Origin: Pedobacter miscanthi
GTDB taxonomy: Bacteria > Bacteroidota > Bacteroidia > Sphingobacteriales > Sphingobacteriaceae
Assembly (NCBI RefSeq): GCF_003315595.1
Contig: NZ_QNQU01000020.1
Span: 51,665-115,664, forward strand
Reading direction: 5' to 3'
DNA length: 64,000 nt
Position numbers and translations under genes: made by a program. Shown piece after piece: positions 18,433 through 26,544 of this stretch. Numbering within the stretch: position 1 is the first letter of the stretch; each line of letters begins with the position of its first letter. The notes under the pieces were generated by a model, which saw nothing but the letters and a program-made list of their open reading frames with translations, was not told the DNA's origin and ran no database searches.

Positions 18433-19510
18433 AGGATAGTGGCGTAACGAAGGGGGTGATGGAAGATGTAAAACGGACGATGGTATAACATTCTGCGGTG
18501 TTCAGCATAATCTGCGGGATATTTTAGCGATTAGATAAATGAATAAGTATAAGGCTTTATTTAACCTGGGATAATAGTGTGATGTAAGAGGTGAAAGGGA
18601 TGATGGAATAACCTTCTGCGGTATTCAGCATAATCTGCGGGATATTTTAGCAATTGAATAATTATAAGGCTTTATTTAACCTGGGATAATAGTGTAATGG
18701 AAGAGGTAAAAGGGATGATGGAATAACATTCTGCGATGTTCAGCGTAATCTGCGGGATATTTTAGCGATTGAATAATTATAATGCTTTATATTTTTTGAA
18801 GCGCAGTTGTTGTGCTTATGGGCTGGGTTCCGTCCTGCTGTTTGTTCAATCCTTTTGGAAAGTTCGTTTAAGAAAGAAAAATTATTGTTTCCCAAAAGGG
18901 ATTTCACTGTCCATCAGGGCTATTTAACCGGGGATAGTAGTTTGATGGAAGAGGTAAAAGGGATGATGGAATAACATTCTGCGGTGTTCACCGTAATCTG
19001 CGGGATATTTTAGCGATTAGATAAATGAATAATTATAAGGCTTTATTTAACCTGGGATAGTAGTGTGATGGAAGAGGTAAAATGGATGATGGAATAACCT
19101 TCTGCGGTATTCACCGTAATCTGCGGGATATTTTAGCGATTAGATAAATGAATAATTATAAGACTTTATTTAACCTGGGATAATAGTGTGATGGAAGAGG
19201 TAAAACGGATGATGGAATAACATTCTGCGGTATTCAGCGTAATCTGCGGGATATTTTAGCGATTAGATAAATGAATAATTATAAGACTTTATTTAACCTG
19301 GGATAATAGTGTGATGGAAGAGGTAAAACGGATGATGGAATAACATTCTGCGGTATTCAGCGTAATCTGCGGGATATTTTAGCGATTAGATAAATGAATA
19401 ATTATAAGGCTTTATTTAACCTGAGATAGTAGTTTGATGGAAGATGTAAAACGGATGATGGAATAACATTCTGCGATGTTCACCGTAATCTGCGGGAAAT
19501 TTTAGCGCTT
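18433..19510. repeat. Tandem array of eight 123-bp units
   Basis: The core TCTGCGGGATATTTTAGCG recurs at 18511, 18634, 18749, 18997, 19120, 19243, 19366 and 19489. Spacing is 123, 115, 248, 123, 123, 123, 123. The 115 step lacks 8 bases of the ATTAGATAAATGAATAAT part, and the 248 step contains an insertion (18791-18920). Each unit reads roughly GATGGAAGAGGTAAAACGG, then ATAACATTCTGCGGTATTCA, the core, then TAAGGCTTTATTTAACCTGG. Every reading frame is broken by stops. The last unit ends about five bases from the AAA ATPase stop codon. No unique spacers, so this is not a CRISPR array. Confidence 0.95.
18791..18920. repeat. Insertion inside the 123-bp array
   Basis: About 125 bp with no counterpart in the other units, between GCTTTAT and TATTTAACC. 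It contains an imperfect inverted pair, AATCCTTTTGGAAA and TTTCCCAAAAGGGATT, around an A-rich loop, and ends CCATCAGGGC. It looks like a separate dispersed palindromic element. I recall similar sequences between genes in Pedobacter genomes, but this was not checked. Confidence 0.55.
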
Positions 19511-19514
19511 ACAG

Positions 19515-20240
19515 TTATACAACCATTTCCTTTAGCACTTTGCTTTCCAGCTCATCCAGGATCTCGTTTTTAAGCCTGGTAAAAATATAATCCTTTGCTT
19601 CTGCAAATGAGATATCATAACGGCGTACAGTTTGTTGGAACCGCTCAGGGAATTTGGCCAAAAGGCCATCATAAAATACATCCAGATCAGTATTTCGGGG
19701 CATTTCGTATTTGAGCTTCAGCTGGAACCTTCTAACCAGGGCCGGATCGATGATATCGATGTGGTTGGTGGCACAGATCAGCAGTGCATTTTCAGGAAAA
19801 TAATCGAAGAGCTGAATAATGGTGTTTACCAGTCTCCTCATTTCACCCACATCTTTCGAATCATTTTCGCGGGCCTTCCCAATCTGGTCGAACTCATCCA
19901 GAAATAAAACTGCTTTTTCGCGTGCTGCCTTATCAAATACCATTTTAAGGTGCTGCGAGGTTTCGCCAACCCTTGCCGAGATAATATTGCTGAGGTTGAG
20001 GATCAGAATAGTTTTATTGAGGGCTTTTGCAATGGCCTTTGCTGTCATCGTTTTACCGCAGCCCGAACTGCCGTACAATAATATTTTATTGTTTACCAGG
20101 AGTCCGAATGTTTTCAGTTCATCAACAAAACGGTGTTCGCGGAGCAAGCCTACAACTGTTTCCCTTTCGGAATCATTTAAATGAATGTCGGTTAAGTTTA
20201 CCTGTTCCTTATCGGTGATTAAGAGGTCGAATACAGTCAT
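19515..20240 (-). CDS. Small AAA family ATPase
   Basis: 241-residue single AAA domain ATPase. Walker A GSSGCGKT (57-64), Walker B VLFLDEFD (111-118), sensor-1 Asn159 in CATN, arginine finger in ALVRRFQ (170-171), so the ATPase site is complete. Only about 50 residues precede Walker A and a short helical lid follows, so there is no fused protease or effector domain. Such stand-alone AAA proteins usually work on a partner. The adjacent 220-residue gene 138 bp upstream on the same strand is a candidate. The 123-bp array begins right after the stop codon. Function unknown. Confidence 0.88.
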   Translation of the reverse strand: MTVFDLLITDKEQVNLTDIHLNDSERETVVGLLREHRFVDELKTFGLLVNNKILLYGSSGCGKTMTAKAIAKALNKTILILNLSNIISARVGETSQHLKMVFDKAAREKAVLFLDEFDQIGKARENDSKDVGEMRRLVNTIIQLFDYFPENALLICATNHIDIIDPALVRRFQLKLKYEMPRNTDLDVFYDGLLAKFPERFQQTVRRYDISFAEAKDYIFTRLKNEILDELESKVLKEMVV

Positions 20241-20266
20241 GAGTTGATGCGGGATTTATTTTTTCG

Positions 20267-20274
20267 CAAAATTA
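20267..20274 (-). promoter_or_regulatory. -7 promoter element of the AAA ATPase gene
   Basis: Minus strand TAATTTTG matches TAnnTTTG, 26 bp before the start codon at 20240; indicates the ATPase has its own promoter. Confidence 0.55.
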
Positions 20275-20378
20275 ACCGGTCTCAACATATTATTGGCATC
20301 AGAAAATTATTTTATCATTTAGATTACAAATTTGATATTGTGGAAGGTGGGGCAGAAATGAAACATCAAATTCTTCAG

Positions 20379-21041
20379 TTAAATATTAATCCCATATAAT
20401 TCTTTATGCTTTTTGATAAAATCATCCCGGAGATTGCCAAAAGCCTCCTTTTGACTTTCGAAAAGCATATCGTCAGATACGATGGTTTTCATGATGAATA
20501 TATTACCCTGGCGTTCTCCAAAACAATACCCATCAGTGGTTACACAAACAAAACAATCCGAATCATCTTCAATTTTTTCAAGGCTACGATAAACCGCTTT
20601 CATTTCTTTAGTCAGAATAATATACATAAAGCCCCTGTGTACAGTAAAATAATGCTTGATCATATCACTACAAGAAATCAAAAAATCTTTTGAAATCCGT
20701 TCTCTATACCGTTTAAAAAAATGTGGTGGATATATTGTTATAGCGTTATTTCCTGTAGCCAGGTGGGCAACATAAATACCTTCTGCACGGGTGTATATGC
20801 CGCACACGCCAATAAGAGGATTATTCATATTACCTCTTTTCAGGGCAACAAATGTTAGAATAAAATGATTTTTCTTTATCCGGGAGTAACAATCATAAGT
20901 GTATACAAAAGGATACCGGCTGGTTTTTAAAAGCTTCCTCCTGAATTCCTTCTGGCAATAAAGAATTTTATTGGTAAGTGTGGGCAGATCATTGTATAAC
21001 TCATTATGAATCTCAGTAAAAGTCATTGAATGTACTATCAT
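20379..21041 (-). CDS. Protein of unknown function (220 aa)
   Basis: I do not recognise this protein. It is soluble, with no signal peptide or membrane segment, and rich in aromatic residues and cysteine. Notable stretches are YPFVYTYDCYSRIKKNHF (about 42-60), the basic YPPHFFKRYRERISKDF (about 104-120) and DCFVCVTTDGYCFGERQG (about 172-190). Composition is a little more AT-rich than its neighbours. It lies between the AAA ATPase and the 63-bp tandem array, on the same strand as both flanking genes. It could be a partner of the ATPase or a nuclease-like effector; nothing in the sequence decides. Confidence 0.7.
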   Translation of the reverse strand: MIVHSMTFTEIHNELYNDLPTLTNKILYCQKEFRRKLLKTSRYPFVYTYDCYSRIKKNHFILTFVALKRGNMNNPLIGVCGIYTRAEGIYVAHLATGNNAITIYPPHFFKRYRERISKDFLISCSDMIKHYFTVHRGFMYIILTKEMKAVYRSLEKIEDDSDCFVCVTTDGYCFGERQGNIFIMKTIVSDDMLFESQKEAFGNLRDDFIKKHKELYGINI

Positions 21042-21111
21042 AAAACATACCTATTTATTTTGACACAGTTTGTTAAATAAATTCGCCAGGGGTCAAAGTA
21101 ATCCGCCTAAA

Positions 21112-22095
21112 GGCCTGCTGTTTAAGCTCCAGTACGGATTGTTTAATATCAAAGCTCAATCGCTTAATCCGGGAACCCAATTCTTTAAGCTTGGGGCTTA
21201 ATCATTTAACCAAATAGCCTGATCGTTTAACCCGGGAACCCAATTTTTTAAGCTCCGGGTTTAATCATTTAACCAAATAGCCTGATCGTTTAGCCCGGGA
21301 ATCCTATTTTTTAACCTCCCGGCTTAATCATTTAACCAAATAGCTCAATCGTTTAACCCGGAAACCCAATTCTTTAAGCTCCGGGCTTAATCATTTTACC
21401 AAATATCCTGATCGTTTAACCAGGACCCCCAAATTTTTAAGCTCCGGGCTTAATCATTTAACCAAATAGCTCAATCGTTTAACCCGGAAACCCAATTCTT
21501 TAAGCTCCGGGCTTAATCATTTTACCAAATATCCTGATCGTTTAACCAGGACCCCCAAATTTTTAAGCTCCGGGCTTAATCATTTAACCAAATAGCTCAA
21601 TCGTTTAACCCGGAAACCCAATTCTTTAAGCTCCGGGCTTAATCATTTAACCAAATAGCCTGATCGTTTAACCAGGACCCCCAAATTTTTAAGCTCCGGG
21701 CTTAATCATTTAACCAAATAGCTCAATCGTTTAACCCGGAAACCCAATTCTTTAAGCTCCGGGCTTAATCATTTAACCAAATAGCCTGATCGTTTAACCA
21801 GGACCCCCAAATTTTTAAGCTCCGGGCTTAATCATTTAACCAAATAGCTCAATCGTTTAACCCGGAAACCCAATTCTTTAAGCTCCGGGCTTAATCATTT
21901 AACCAAATAGCCTGATCATTTAGCCTGGGAGGCCAATTCTTCAAACTCCCGGCTTAATCATTTAACCAAATAGCCTGATCGTTTCCCCCAGGAGCCCTAT
22001 TTTTTAAGCTCCGGGCTTAATCATTTAACCAAATAGCCTGATCGTTTAGCTTTGGATCCCTATTTTTTAAGCTCCGGGCTTAATCATTTAAGCTA
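21112..22095. repeat. Tandem array of 63-bp units built from three 21-bp sub-units
   Basis: TTAATCATTT recurs at 21198 and then every 63 bp exactly to 22080 (15 times) with no insertion or deletion; a degenerate unit precedes it from about 21112. Each 63-bp unit is three related 21-mers, for example ATCATTTAACCAAATAGCCTG, cut here as ATCATTTAACC..., ATCGTTTAACCCGGGAACC and ATTCTTTAAGCTCCGGGC. TTTAA therefore falls every 21 bp. From about 21330 to 21905 two variants alternate (one with CCGGAAACCC, one with CCAGGACCCCC), giving a 126-bp higher-order unit; the edge units are more diverged. Stop codons occur in all six frames. Not a CRISPR array: no unique spacers. Confidence 0.96.
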
Positions 22096-22171
22096 AAAGC
22101 GCTGACGCTATATCTTTAAGGTCAAAAAAATATCCACCGGCCAATTTAGCCTGGGGATATTCTTTAATTCA

Positions 22172-22651
22172 TTATTGAATGGGATCAACACGCTTGCCTG
22201 ATCTTGGAAAGCGCTGTTTCAGGTCATCATGCATGGCCTGTGTGCCTGGCACATTAGAACGGCTTGCCCCTTTAATAGAATGGTAAATAATCAAAGCAGC
22301 CTCGTAAGCTTCGCTGCCTGCAACCATGCCAGTATCTTCTATACCCCGTAAAATTGTACTTAACTGCTGGTAAATGGTATAAATATGAGAAGCGAGTTCG
22401 TTATCTTTTTTGGCTTCGCTTAAATCGATGTAACCCGGCACCAGTGTTGGATTTTGCGTGGCATACTCAAGTGTTTTTTCTACAAAAGCCAATGTCCTGT
22501 CGCCCATTTTAAGGGTCGATATTCTTTCTTCTGCGCTTAAACTGATCACTAAAACTGGCGCTAAGGCTGCTTTTAATGCTTCAATAGCGGCAGAGATAGC
22601 TGCTGATTGCCCGGTGGTAATTTCTGTTGAAATCCTGTTACTTAAACTCAT
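22172..22651 (-). CDS. Protein of unknown function (159 aa)
   Basis: Not recognised. Predicted soluble, almost all alpha-helical: SAAISAAIEALKAALAPVL (about 16-34), TLAFVEKTLEYATQNPTLVP, ELASHIYTIYQQLSTILRGI, SEAYEAALIIYHSIKGASR, ending QRFPRSGKRVDPIQ. No signal peptide or cysteines of note. The run of helices with alternating hydrophobic residues would fit a small helical bundle. It is transcribed toward the 63-bp array, which begins 76 bp after its stop codon. Confidence 0.72.
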   Translation of the reverse strand: MSLSNRISTEITTGQSAAISAAIEALKAALAPVLVISLSAEERISTLKMGDRTLAFVEKTLEYATQNPTLVPGYIDLSEAKKDNELASHIYTIYQQLSTILRGIEDTGMVAGSEAYEAALIIYHSIKGASRSNVPGTQAMHDDLKQRFPRSGKRVDPIQ

Positions 22652-23070
22652 GGTAAATGGTTTTTAGTTAAATATTAAGGTTAATTGATAATCCGTTTCA
22701 AAACCGCAAGCCTCAACATATAGCTATACCGGCCATTGATGAACTTGTAGTGGTATATAAAATGTGGGACGAATTAACCATTATAACCATGGGACAGCTG
22801 GCCAGCTAATGGTACGGCAAATAGGGAAATACCGTGATTTAAATATAAGTAAATGACTGAAAATAAATAAATTTTGTGAAATATTTTTATTTTAACGATT
22901 GGCAGTAATCGTGGGCAATTCTGGTGCGTTATGCCCGATGATTCAATTTATTATAGCTTAAATAATGTGGCAACAGGTAGTCGCGTTTCACCCCTTAACT
23001 TGTCGTTTTTGCACGTTAGCACCTATAGGTAATGCCTGTATCTTTGAATAAACTAAAAAGAAAAACAAAT
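22652..23070. other. Intergenic region between divergent genes
   Basis: Promoter region for the minus-strand 159-residue gene and the plus-strand VOC gene. No gene, repeat or terminator seen besides the -7 element at 23039-23046. Confidence 0.4.
23039..23046 (+). promoter_or_regulatory. -7 promoter element of the VOC gene
   Basis: TATCTTTG matches TAnnTTTG, 25 bp upstream of the ATG at 23071. It lies inside the longer reading frame that begins at 23032, which argues against that longer start. Confidence 0.7.
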
Positions 23071-23484
23071 ATGGCAACTCAAATTTTTGTAAACCTGGCT
23101 GTTAGCGATCTTAATAAGTCAGTAGAATTTTTCACTAAACTTGGTTATACTTTTAACCCTCAATTTACCGACGAAAAAGCAACCTGTATGATCATCAGCG
23201 ATACCATTTATGTGATGCTGTTGACCAAAACCTTTTTTCAGACTTTTACCACTAAAGAAATTGTAGATACCAGCAAAGCAATAGAATGTTCCATTGCCTT
23301 ATCGGCCGATAGTAAGGATGCGGTTAACGAAATGGTAGATAAAGCCGTAGCCGCAGGTGCCACAGTACCAAACCCTGCTACTGATTATGGTTTTATGTAC
23401 CAGCATAGTTTTGATGACCTGGACGGGCACCACTGGGAATATGTTTGGATGGACCCGAACGGTATGCCTGAGCATCAGGGATAG
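23071..23484 (+). CDS. VOC (glyoxalase/bleomycin-resistance fold) protein
   Basis: 137-residue metal-binding-fold protein of the vicinal oxygen chelate superfamily. Paired beta-alpha-beta-beta-beta modules: QIFVNLAVSDLNKSVEFFTKLGY at the start and a C-terminal half with YQHSFDDLDGHHWEYVWMDP. Candidate metal ligands are His in YQHSF and Glu in HHWEYVW. The family includes glyoxalases, dioxygenases and resistance proteins; this subgroup (often annotated as extradiol dioxygenase-like or lactoylglutathione lyase-like) has no settled substrate. Single gene with its own promoter and terminator. Confidence 0.9.
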   Translation: MATQIFVNLAVSDLNKSVEFFTKLGYTFNPQFTDEKATCMIISDTIYVMLLTKTFFQTFTTKEIVDTSKAIECSIALSADSKDAVNEMVDKAVAAGATVPNPATDYGFMYQHSFDDLDGHHWEYVWMDPNGMPEHQG

Positions 23485-23526
23485 TTTGGAAATAGATACT
23501 ATTGGCAAAAACTTATTGATATTAAA

Positions 23527-23564
23527 AAAAAGGCATGCACGAGAAATTCGTTGCCTGCCTTTTT
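23527..23564. terminator. Bidirectional terminator between convergent genes
   Basis: Stem AAAAAGGCA / TGCCTTTTT with an inner ACGA-GAAAT-TCGT hairpin. The A run and T run on either side make it usable by both the VOC gene and the opposing DUF2059 gene. Confidence 0.82.
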
Positions 23565-23609
23565 ATTTCCACACGGGCGCTTTAAGCGTTCGGCTACAGC
23601 AAGTTGCTG

Positions 23610-24062
23610 TTATTGTTTTAAATATCCTTTGGCCTTTAGTTTATCTACAACTTTTTGACCTATTTGCTTACCCCACTCCTGACCTGCCATCATAGATTCT
23701 TGAGTAATCAATGGCGTTTTTTCAGCAAATTTTTTACCTACAGGTGTTTCATAAAACGCAATTACTCCTTGAAGATCAGCTTCTGTTAAATGTTTCTGAT
23801 ATATTGGCAAAACAAGGTCAACAAGCTGATTGATTACATTTTTATTGAGCTCAACAGTAAACTCATCCCAAAATTCCTGTGGAACATTTGATTGCTGCTG
23901 TTTAAACATAACAATCATTTGATTTACGACTCCTTTATAAGCCACTTCTGAGCCTGACACCTGTATCATTTTAGTTAATGAAGATTTGTAGCGGGTATTT
24001 TCCTGACAAAAAGAAAATGTTGTTGCAAATGCGAATAGCAAAGTTAAAATAGATAATTTCAT
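23610..24062 (-). CDS. DUF2059 domain exported protein
   Basis: 150-residue exported protein. Signal peptide MKLSILTLLFAFATTFSFCQ; the Cys near the end is not in a clear lipobox, so a soluble periplasmic protein is more likely. The mature part matches the DUF2059 pattern: LPIYQKHLTEADLQGVIAFYETPVGKKF followed by TPLITQESMMAGQEWGKQIGQKV. Function of the family is not known. Single gene ending in the shared terminator. Confidence 0.88.
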   Translation of the reverse strand: MKLSILTLLFAFATTFSFCQENTRYKSSLTKMIQVSGSEVAYKGVVNQMIVMFKQQQSNVPQEFWDEFTVELNKNVINQLVDLVLPIYQKHLTEADLQGVIAFYETPVGKKFAEKTPLITQESMMAGQEWGKQIGQKVVDKLKAKGYLKQ

Positions 24063-24309
24063 GTTGTTTTTTTAGGGTAAAGTTAAAGCTTTAATATCTA
24101 TGTTAAACTTTTTTAATGACAGATTAATTCCTGTTTTTAACAGCATGTTGTATCTAAGAACGAAAGTATTTATAATCGCTCCAACAATTCCGGCGGACTC
24201 CTTTTAATATGTTCATATTTTTTTTCCTGGGATTTTTTTCCAAACCTTTTTTATTAAGAAAAAGCAATTATCCTGTCACATTCCAACTTTTCCTGTGTCT
24301 TTTACTGAT

Positions 24310-25557
24310 ATGAAGAAAGCCATACTTTTTGCAACCCTTTTATGCGCTTCCATTACTCAAAGTATTTGGGCGCAAAAATCTGTAAACCTGATCACCACAG
24401 ATATTGACCATTTCTGGCAGGCTTACGATAAAATCATTTCTACAAAAGATACGAGTGCGCAGTATACTTACCTCAACACTTTATTTCTGGAGAAAAGCAC
24501 AGCAGGCCAGAAAGCAATGATAAATGCCAGAAACTATACCTCAAAAGATTACCTCAGGGTTATCAGCGAGCGACAACCTTATTTTAATTCCATCCGCGCC
24601 AATACTTTAAAAGCAAAAGATTATGCAAAGGCCATCGCGATTAAAGTAGAAAAACTAAAGCAACTTTACCCGGCTTTAAAGCCCGCAGAAATCTACTTTA
24701 CCGTAGGTGCCTTTAGAAGCGGCGGAACCACCACAGGTAAAATGGTTCTGATTGGAAGTGAAATTGCCATGGCTGGCGAGCACCTTGACAACCTGGTTTT
24801 TACCAATGTTCACGAATATGTGCATACTCAGCAAAAAACAAATATGGGCGACAATCTATTGGCGCAATGTGTAATGGAAGGGGTTGCCGAATTTGTTTCC
24901 GAGAAAGTGATGGCCATTCCTTCTACCCTTCCCGCGCTTACCTATGGAAAAGCACATACCGAAAGTATTAAGCAGGTATTTATACTACAAATGTTCAATA
25001 CCGGAAATGGTTTTTGGTTATACAGTAATGCTGAAAATCAATTTGGGCTGAGGGATCTCGGCTATTATGTGGGTTATGCCATTGCCGAACAATATTATGC
25101 AAAAGCAACAGATAAAGCCAGGGCAATTGCTGAAATGATTGAGCTTGATTACAATAATATGGAAGCTTTATCGGCCTATGTGGATCAGTCGGGTTATTTT
25201 AATCAAAAGGTTAAGCAATTACGCGATGAATATGAAAAGAACCGCCCTTTTGTGGTAAGTGCCACACCTGAGAAATTTACAGATTCAGTGGGTTCTTTAA
25301 AATATACAGTGAAAATCCTCTTTTCAAAACCTATGGATAAACGCTTAAGAAACTTTGAATACGGGCCATTAGGTAAAGAAAATGCCATGTATGTTAAAAA
25401 ATTTGTTGGTTTCTCTGTTGACGGCAGCGCTGCTACATTCGAAACGGAATTAGAACCCGGCAGGCAATATCAGCTTGTACTTGGAGAAGGGTTTAAGGAT
25501 GCGAGTGGTGTAGAGATGAAGCCATACCTGATCGACTTTAAAACCAGAGATAAATAA
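24310..25557 (+). CDS. Exported zinc metalloprotease-like protein with C-terminal Ig-like domain
   Basis: 415 residues; signal peptide MKKAILFATLLCASITQSIWA. A zincin motif HEYVH at 168-172 supplies two zinc ligands and the catalytic Glu169. The third ligand is probably the Glu in MEGVAEF (190 or 194), which would make it a gluzincin-like arrangement similar to the DUF2268 putative Zn-protease family. The last 100 residues (SATPEKFTDSVGSLKYTVKILFSKPMD onward) look like a bacterial Ig-like (Big_5) domain, which is compatible with an extracytoplasmic location. Start 24310 was chosen because an upstream in-frame ATG adds only five residues ahead of the signal peptide. Confidence 0.82.
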   Translation: MKKAILFATLLCASITQSIWAQKSVNLITTDIDHFWQAYDKIISTKDTSAQYTYLNTLFLEKSTAGQKAMINARNYTSKDYLRVISERQPYFNSIRANTLKAKDYAKAIAIKVEKLKQLYPALKPAEIYFTVGAFRSGGTTTGKMVLIGSEIAMAGEHLDNLVFTNVHEYVHTQQKTNMGDNLLAQCVMEGVAEFVSEKVMAIPSTLPALTYGKAHTESIKQVFILQMFNTGNGFWLYSNAENQFGLRDLGYYVGYAIAEQYYAKATDKARAIAEMIELDYNNMEALSAYVDQSGYFNQKVKQLRDEYEKNRPFVVSATPEKFTDSVGSLKYTVKILFSKPMDKRLRNFEYGPLGKENAMYVKKFVGFSVDGSAATFETELEPGRQYQLVLGEGFKDASGVEMKPYLIDFKTRDK

Positions 25558-25721
25558 TGTGAAACAATTAAGTGTAAATACTTCTCTGCTGAACCATATA
25601 AGATAGACTTATCAGCTTAAATGGGCTTATATTCCTTATGTGGCAAAATATTCACAGCTCGAAGAATTATAAAGGCAAATGGTTAAAACAAATTTGCTCA
25701 AGTTTCATTTTGGTTTTGAAG

Positions 25722-25816
25722 CTCCCTCTGCTGGGCTTCCTGCAAGTGCGGGACCGCACTCCGCAGCGATATTCTGATTAATTCTGCACCTGTGGAATTC
25801 TAACCAGTTGCGCAAG
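25722..25816 (-). pseudogene. Degenerate tRNA-Asn-like sequence overlapping the GIY-YIG 3' end
   Basis: Read on the minus strand, CGCAACTGGTTAGA matches the tRNA-Asn D-arm, TTAATCAGA the 3' side of the anticodon arm, and AAGCCCAGCAGAGGGAGC the T-arm 3' strand plus acceptor. The anticodon itself is replaced by CCACAGGTGCAG, and another hairpin is inserted further on. The first part encodes the last residues of the GIY-YIG protein. Not expected to be a working tRNA. Confidence 0.7.
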
Positions 25817-26083
25817 TATTCCTGTCAACAGTTCTCCGCTGATAAGTTTTTCTAGCAGCTTTCTACTTTTTTGCTTTTTGATAAACTTTTCAATCCGCAT
25901 GGCCTCTCCTTCCACCTTGCCACAGGAGAATATAGCCTTTAAAACCCACGGTCGGTATTTTGAAGTATAAGTAACTCTATCTGTAGAATTATGTGCGAGC
26001 AGGCGGCTGTGGGGATCATTACTATACCCAACATAATACTTATCAGAAGTGGGTGAATATAAAATATAGAGATAGTACATCAT
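25778..26083 (-). CDS. GIY-YIG nuclease domain protein
   Basis: 101-residue single-domain GIY-YIG nuclease of the UPF0213/YhbQ-like type. Motifs: YYLYILYS then KYYVGYSNDPHSRLLAHN (the GIY-YIG strands and catalytic Arg), and the metal-binding Glu region EGEAMRIEKFIKKQKSRKLLEKLI. The C-terminus AQLVRIPQVQN is encoded by tRNA-Asn-like DNA. The three 113-bp units beyond the tRNA would encode AQLVRVPQVRD in the same way. The start lies ten bases from the T run of the tRNA-Asn terminator, leaving no room for a separate promoter, so expression probably depends on read-through from the tRNA. Two adjacent Met codons make the exact start uncertain by one residue. Confidence 0.88.
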   Translation of the reverse strand: MMYYLYILYSPTSDKYYVGYSNDPHSRLLAHNSTDRVTYTSKYRPWVLKAIFSCGKVEGEAMRIEKFIKKQKSRKLLEKLISGELLTGILAQLVRIPQVQN

Positions 26084-26092
26084 TAAATGTAC

Positions 26093-26123
26093 AAAAAAGC
26101 CTCACAATAATATTGTGAGGCTT
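26093..26123 (-). terminator. Terminator downstream of tRNA-Asn
   Basis: Perfect inverted repeat AAGCCTCACAATA / TATTGTGAGGCTT followed on the minus strand by TTTTTTG; ten bases past the tRNA 3' end. Confidence 0.88.
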
Positions 26124-26131
26124 CAGATGTG

Positions 26132-26205
26132 CTCCTTCTGCTGGGCTCGAACCAGCGACCCTCTGATTAACAGTCAGATGCTCTAACCAGCTGAGCTAAG
26201 AAGGA
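26132..26205 (-). tRNA. tRNA-Asn (anticodon GTT)
   Basis: On the minus strand: acceptor TCCTTCT / AGAAGGA, D-arm AGCTCAGCTGGTTAGAGC, anticodon arm TCTGA-CTGTTAA-TCAGA with anticodon GTT, T-arm CGCTGGTTCGAGCCCAGC, discriminator G. CCA is not encoded. 74 nt. The DNA just upstream (26206-26544) is an array of partial copies, so this is the promoter-distal, complete copy. Confidence 0.97.
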
Positions 26206-26544
26206 ATATTTATTTATTCTGGTTGTTTCACTATTAATGATCAAAATCCTTTGATCGTTTCCTTTGCCTCTGATTAATCCCGCACCTGCGGGACTCTAAC
26301 CAGCTGAGCTAAGAAGGAATATTTATTTATTCTGGTTGTTTCACTATTAATGATCAAAATCCTTTGATCGTTTCCTTTGCCTCTGATTAATCCCGCACCT
26401 GCGGGACTCTAACCAGCTGAGCTAAGAAGGAATATTTATTTATTCTGGTTATTTCACTATTAATGATCAAAATCCTTTGATCGTTTCCTTTACCTCTGAT
26501 TAATCCCGCACCTGCGGGACTCTAACCGGCTGAGCTAAGAAGGA
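26206..26544 (-). repeat. Three 113-bp tandem units carrying partial tRNA-Asn
   Basis: The tRNA 5' end recurs at exact 113-bp steps (5' ends matching 26205, 26318, 26431, 26544). Each unit, read on the minus strand, has the acceptor 5' strand and D-arm of tRNA-Asn, then the self-complementary TCCCGCAGGTGCGGGA in place of the anticodon-stem 5' strand. TTAATCAGAGG from the anticodon arm follows, then unrelated sequence with hairpin GATCAAA-GGAT-TTTGATC. The T-arm and 3' acceptor are absent. GCTCAGCTGGTTAGAGTCCC and the next bases would encode AQLVRVPQVRD-stop, like the tail of the nearby GIY-YIG protein. Confidence 0.95.

Noticed and set aside
18433..19510. CRISPR array or repeat-encoded protein
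   Set aside because: 123-bp units lack unique spacers and have stops in all frames.
21112..22095. CRISPR array
   Set aside because: Units are contiguous with related sequence throughout and no unique spacers; no cas genes nearby.
23032..23070. Longer start of the VOC gene
   Set aside because: The -7 promoter element at 23039-23046 lies inside the extension.
26206..26544. Three additional tRNA genes
   Set aside because: Only the 5' acceptor strand, D-arm and part of the anticodon arm are present; no anticodon, T-arm or 3' acceptor.
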